Both the position numbers and the translations under genes were made by a program. Shown here in pieces: positions 59,801 through 64,000 of a DNA stretch of 64,000 nt. How positions within the stretch are numbered: the stretch's first letter is position 1; each line of letters opens with the position of its first letter. The stretch comes from Phocoena phocoena (taxonomy: Eukaryota; Chordata; Mammalia; Artiodactyla; Phocoenidae). The notes below the pieces were generated by a model. The model searched no databases. It was not told the origin of the DNA and saw only the letters and a program-made list of their open reading frames with translations. The stretch spans positions 30,899,818 to 30,963,817 of the forward strand of contig NC_089239.1 of NCBI RefSeq assembly GCF_963924675.1, in the 5' to 3' direction.

Positions 59801-60369
59801 GGAGTTAGCACTTTCCAGTTGAAGCAGGTGTGGCCCCGTGTGATGTGACGCGATGTGAGAGGAGCCAGGAGGCTTCATGGTCAAATCCATCACCTTATCG
59901 TATAGACTTAAGCACATCCTGTCTTCCTTCATTCTCTTTCCATGTATCACTGATCATCTGATGTTTAGCACAAAGAGCTGGGGGTGCTCGGCCTCCTTGC
60001 TCTATATCCCCAGCATTCCTTCACCCCAACTTAATTCTCCTCACTTATTTTCCAAGAAATCAATCACTTTCCACCCCCTCCTCGGTTCTACTGCTACCTG
60101 AGCACCTTTGAAGGCTCATGATCGATCTCTGCCGCACAAAGGCTATAGGTCCCCTGCTTTAAAGGTATAGGAAGTGGAGGATTTTAAAGTCAATTCTTTT
60201 TATGTTCCTTTCCCACGCATTTCAGATAGTAACTGAGCGGGGTGTAGACACTTAAACTGCTAGAGCAATTTCCCTTCCTTAACAGCCCCACCCAATGCAG
60301 GCAGCAGCTACAATGAGCTCGGCTCTAATCATCCCCCCTTGTCTTTGTTTCAGAATTGTGTTCTTTAAC
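56881..60369. other. Long unassigned interval, possibly with conserved elements
   Basis: Apart from a weak MER5-like piece near 57155-57210 and a C-run at 58210-58219, no transposon is recognisable over about 3.5 kb, unusual for this window. The stretches 57880-58080 and 59020-59280 contain E-box (CAGCTG, CACCTG) and GATA-type motifs. No gene supported. Confidence 0.4.
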
Positions 60370-60500
60370 ACGATTCAGTTCAGCAAAAGTAAACCATCAC
60401 GTGTTTTTGAGAGGCTATGACAAGGATCTCTGCAAGATAATGCTCTCTCAGGTCAAGTCCCTGACGATAATGAGTTTACAGTCTACCCAGAAAGGTTAGG
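60370..60500 (-). repeat. L2/MIR-type fragment, minus strand
   Basis: 'gattcagttcagcaaaagta', 'aggtcaagtccctgacgata' and 'atgagtttacagtctaccca' align in order with the reversed L2 3' region. It explains an open frame here that otherwise resembles an exon. Confidence 0.55.
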
Positions 60501-62093
60501 GACCTATCAGAAGCAGGGGAATTCATTACCCATAGAAAGCAAGGAAGTGTTGAATGCTAAGTGATGAATCGGTGATACAGAATATACGAGCTATGCTTTC
60601 TCAGTGTCCTGCACTTCTTCATAGCCTTTATCGCAATTGTCATGAAAGGACTTATCTGGATATCGTTTGTTTAATACCTTGTCTTCACCCTGCACCAACC
60701 CCTTGGTTCAGGGTCCTTGCTGGATTTTTGGTTGCCAGCGTATCCCAAGCGGAGAACCATGAATCCAGAAATTCAGAGAAGGAAGCACCCCTGTCATCTG
60801 GGCCGATTCCCAGCCGTGGCCATCAGGGAAGGCTTCTCAGAGGTGCTTCAGATCCAGCAGAGGGAAAGTCCAAAAATTGCCATGGATTAGTCATGTCGGC
60901 CTAAACCCTTGTCTACATCACAAGCTTGTAATGACATACTTCCTTATCTGGGAATCCCCAACCTGTTGTTGGAACCAGGAAATGGTGGATGCCTTCCATC
61001 CCGGTGTGGCTTGGACAGACTGCCAGTATCATCTGGCTTGCTCCCATGTGTGGCCCAGATTCAACTCACCCCAGAGACGTATCAAGTGTCCACGGGTTTG
61101 GCATGAGTGACGGCAGCCTGGGCTCCCAGGCAGCCCCCAAATCCCGGGTGGTTATGATTGTTTACATTTTGAACGGAGCCCCGGGCAGCACCATTCCACT
61201 GAAAGTCCTTACTCTCTTGAGTGTAATAGTCCTCTGTCTTCCGTTCTTGTTTCCAACTCTCCTAGGATTCAGGAGAGCATGAAAAAGAGAACTATAATCA
61301 GCCTTTCTGTGGGATTCATAACTTTGTGTACGGCGTAGGCTGCATAGGAAGAAATCGTTGAACCGTAAACAGGCTTTTTAACCTCCTCTGCTGCCCCCAG
61401 AGAAGAGACACGGGCTGCTGGTAGAGCATCTCGGCGTTGTTCCCTACGACCTGCCCTCTCTCGCTCTGCAGGAAGAGAATGCCATCTCCACCCAGCTGTG
61501 CTGTGGCCAGCATGCATTAAAATGCACAAGTAGCAGTCTAGCCTATGAGTCTTTCTTTTCCTATTTCTCCAGGCAGCTTCAGTCCAACTAAGGTTCTCAC
61601 TCCTCCTGAGATAATTCCTAACGTTTCTAAATAGGTTCCCCATTCCCCACTAATTCCACTATCAGTAATGAGCACCACATTTCACAAGTGGGCCAGTGGG
61701 TCGTACAGATGCGCATTTTATAACTGTATTTCGTTTCGCTTGAAATACTTTTAGGAACTATGGAAAAGGAGTGGTTGATTTAGAAATCAGGGGTAAACAC
61801 AACCTTACAATTATCACGTGAATATGGGGCATTAAGAAAGATGAAAAACACCACCACTAGCAACATTCAAGTTACTCCACTCTTCCTGCCTGCCTTGAAA
61901 TACTATGCATTTCGTTCCGCTCATGTGATTTGGGGCTCCATTTAAAAAGTCACTTTAAGAGTCTTTTGAATATTTTCTGTGGTGATAGAAATTTGTTCTT
62001 TGAGGATTGACTTTAATTTAGGGAACCAAAAGATAGAACTAGCCCAGAGAATAAGGTGGATGATCATAGCAGGTGATACCAATTTAGTTTTAA
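60501..62093. other. Unassigned sequence
   Basis: Mixed composition. Several overlapping frames of about 65-124 codons have no recognisable domain or splice architecture. No repeat named. Confidence 0.4.
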
Positions 62094-62104
62094 AAATAAA
62101 GGGA

Positions 62105-62326
62105 GGGCTTCCCTGGTGGTGCAGTGGTTGAGAGTCCGCCTGCGGGTGCAGGGGGCGCAGGTTTGTGCCCCGGTCCGGGAGGATCCCACACGCCGCGGAG
62201 CGGCTGGGCCCGAGAGCCGTGGCCGCTGAGCCTGCGTGTCCGGAGCCTGTGCTCCGCAACGGGAGAGGCCACAACAGTGAGAGGCCCGCGTACCGCCAAA
62301 AAAAAAATTAATAAATAAAAATAAAT
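62105..62326 (+). repeat. CHR SINE (short form)
   Basis: Starts 'gggcttccctggtggtgcag'. The tRNA-like head is followed by the short body with 'gagccgtggccgctgagcc', 'tgctccgcaacgggagagg' and 'gaggcccgcgtaccgcc', then an A/TAAA tail. Target duplication 'aaataaaggga' is at 62094-62104 and 62327-62337. CpGs are largely intact, so probably young. Confidence 0.95.
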
Positions 62327-62337
62327 AAATAAAGGGA

Positions 62338-63775
62338 AATGGAAAAGATTTTCTCCACAAGGTTTTTGACACTATAGCATCTGCGGGCTCATACTGTAAC
62401 CTTACCAAATGCCTCTTTTAAGAGGCTGACCCTAGATTGGTAGGTTTTTTTCCCTCTATTCACACAAGTTCTATGTATTGTGGTTTTATTTATGCTCCAG
62501 TTTGTACGGAATTATGTCCCTAAATAATGCTGCTGCAGCTTGGTCTTATAAGATTCCTGGAATTCTAGTCCACCTCAAACAAGTACTTAATAGATCAAAT
62601 TAAGATAAATAAATTGTGCTTTTGCTTCGCAGAACACTAAAAGCAAAATCGCTCCTATATTGCTAAAACCATTTTAAATGCTTTTGGAAATGTTAAATCA
62701 CCTGTAGGTGTGCACACTAGAGTCTTCGTTCAAGTCCAGTTGGTACCTTACCTTGCTTTTGTCATCCTTAGAACATGGGTTCAATTAAAGTTGCCTGACA
62801 GGGGAAAATCAACATTCTCCAAGTATGCAGGCAAAGCTTCCACCCACAGGGCAGAAGAATCAATTGCTCTCTTTCTTGGCTTCAGCCATTCCTTTGTTTT
62901 CACTTTTCTTCCCCCCAAGTTCACACTTAAGGCCCCTTTTAATGCTGTGTGTCCCCCACCTTTTTCCTGTTATTGTGTTTCTTATTATAGGCTCTGCCCT
63001 CCTTAGAACTCTTATCTTTTCATCATCTCCTCATCCTTCTCATTGAGATGAACTTACCAGAGGCAGAGAAGGACCGAATGGACTCTGTTCCTACCTGAAA
63101 GGGGACCACACCATAATCTGTTAAAATAAAGGATGACTGTCCAATGCATTTACCCTTGTGTTGTGGCTTTATTATTGTTGTTTGAACTGCAACCCAGAAT
63201 GGAACTTTTTTTTAATTTCAAAGACTTTTTTCTTTTCTAACCTCCAAGCCTTTTTTTAAAAAAAATTTTTAAGTTTGGACCTTAATGTGTTGACAGGTCT
63301 CTTTTACATTATTTTTGGTTAAAGCCAGAAACAAATTGTGTTGAAAAGTATTATGAGAACACCTCTCCTTCTAAGATTTCTAGCTCAGTAGAGTAGACTC
63401 CAGAGGTCTGGATTAATCAGGTAAGCCTTAGAAAAACATCCACTGTTTTAGACGATCTGCTTCACCAAATCCCAATGCTGAACTGCTAGATGTTTTCTTA
63501 TCTCGAATGAACTGTGTGTTAGGGGAGTGACCTGATGAACTACTACTTATATATGAAGGGAATCTGAAACCTCACAGTCATACTTTTAATAATGTGGCCA
63601 AAAAAGTCACATTCATACATGTTTCTAAGACCAATATATATTTTGCAAGATGCCCGTCTCTGACATGATTAAAATATGAACTATGTGACTGAATTAACGT
63701 AATTATTCCATAATTTTAAAAATACTATTTTTTATCAAACTAGTCATTTTGAGATTACTTAAAAATACATTTTAT
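62338..63775. other. Unassigned sequence
   Basis: AT-rich with C/T-rich parts at 62860-63060. No gene or named repeat. Confidence 0.45.
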
Positions 63776-64000
63776 GAGAGAGGAGCTTCAAGATGGTGGA
63801 AGGGTAAGACGCGGAGATCACCTTCCTCCCCACAAATACATCAGAAATACATCTACATGTGGAACAACTCTTACAGAACACCTACTGAATGCTGGCAGAA
63901 GACCTCAGACCTCCCAAAAGGCAAGAAACTCCCCCACGTAAGTGGGTAGGGCAAAAGAAAAAAGGAAAAACAGAGACGAAAGAATAGGGAGGAGACCTGC
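63776..64000 (+). mobile_element. L1 5' UTR, start of a possibly full-length element
   Basis: The sequence from 'gagaggagcttcaagatgg' matches the first bases of a cetartiodactyl L1 5' UTR, which carries the internal RNA polymerase II promoter. It continues without a break to the window edge ('cacctactgaatgctggcag', 'gtgggtagggcaaaagaaa'). L1 copies that keep the 5' end are a minority, so this one may be full length downstream. Whether its ORFs are intact cannot be seen. Confidence 0.88.

Noticed and set aside
60354..60494. Exon-like segment: strong pyrimidine tract and CAG acceptor, 141-bp open frame, weak GT donor
   Set aside because: The right half aligns in order with the reversed 3' region of L2, and the donor (AAAG|GTTAGG) is weak. 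The open frame is best explained by chance in an old repeat.
62064..62408. 110-114-codon minus-strand frames
   Set aside because: They are translations of the CHR SINE at 62105-62326 and its tail.

Overview
The window is a stretch of mammalian nuclear DNA, almost certainly from a cetacean or a close relative such as a hippopotamus. Ten tRNA-derived SINEs carry the arrangement typical of the cetacean/hippo CHR family. The young L1 elements have the cetartiodactyl-type 3' UTR and 5' UTR. I see no ruminant BovB/Bov-tA and no pig PRE-1 repeats. The species assignment is inference from repeat content.

I find no supported protein-coding gene, functional tRNA, rRNA or other RNA gene. Every open frame longer than about 150 codons lies in an L1 ORF2 fossil, on its antisense strand, or in a SINE. 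The window reads as intergenic or deep intronic sequence built from layers of transposon insertions: ancient L2, MIR, MER5, Tigger, MaLR and ERV-L; older L1M; younger L1; and CHR SINEs on top.

Layout. 1-9 kb: AT-rich sequence with two CHR SINEs, MIR and L2 pieces and a G-quadruplex-like patch. 9.0-10.7 kb: an old L1M split by an L1 that has two successive 3' ends. 11.2-16.2 kb: a MaLR LTR, an old L1M containing a twin-primed (5'-inverted) L1, then a broken ERV-L pol remnant that itself contains a 111-bp patch copied from the L1M. 16-28 kb: mostly unassigned sequence, including a CpG-retaining block at 18.76-19.56 kb that looks like a conserved non-coding element, and a tiny tailless 5S rRNA retropseudogene at 25.85 kb. 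28.3-32.9 kb: an old L1 in minus orientation, interrupted by a CHR SINE and by a younger L1 that appears to carry a 3' transduction. 34-44 kb: six CHR-family SINEs, a long L2 copy, MIR and a DNA-transposon fragment. 48.5-51.2 kb: two old L1s, a MaLR piece and a Tigger-like transposon with both ends and TA target duplication. 52-62 kb: MER5, L2 pieces and long unassigned stretches. 63.77 kb to the end: the 5' end of a possibly full-length L1 that runs out of the window.

The most informative observations are structural: the templated patch that preserves the pre-insertion sequence of the twin-primed L1, the candidate 3' transduction, the tailless 5S copy, and the CpG-retaining block with transcription-factor-like motifs and a near-consensus splice donor. 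No novel multi-gene system is present that I can support.
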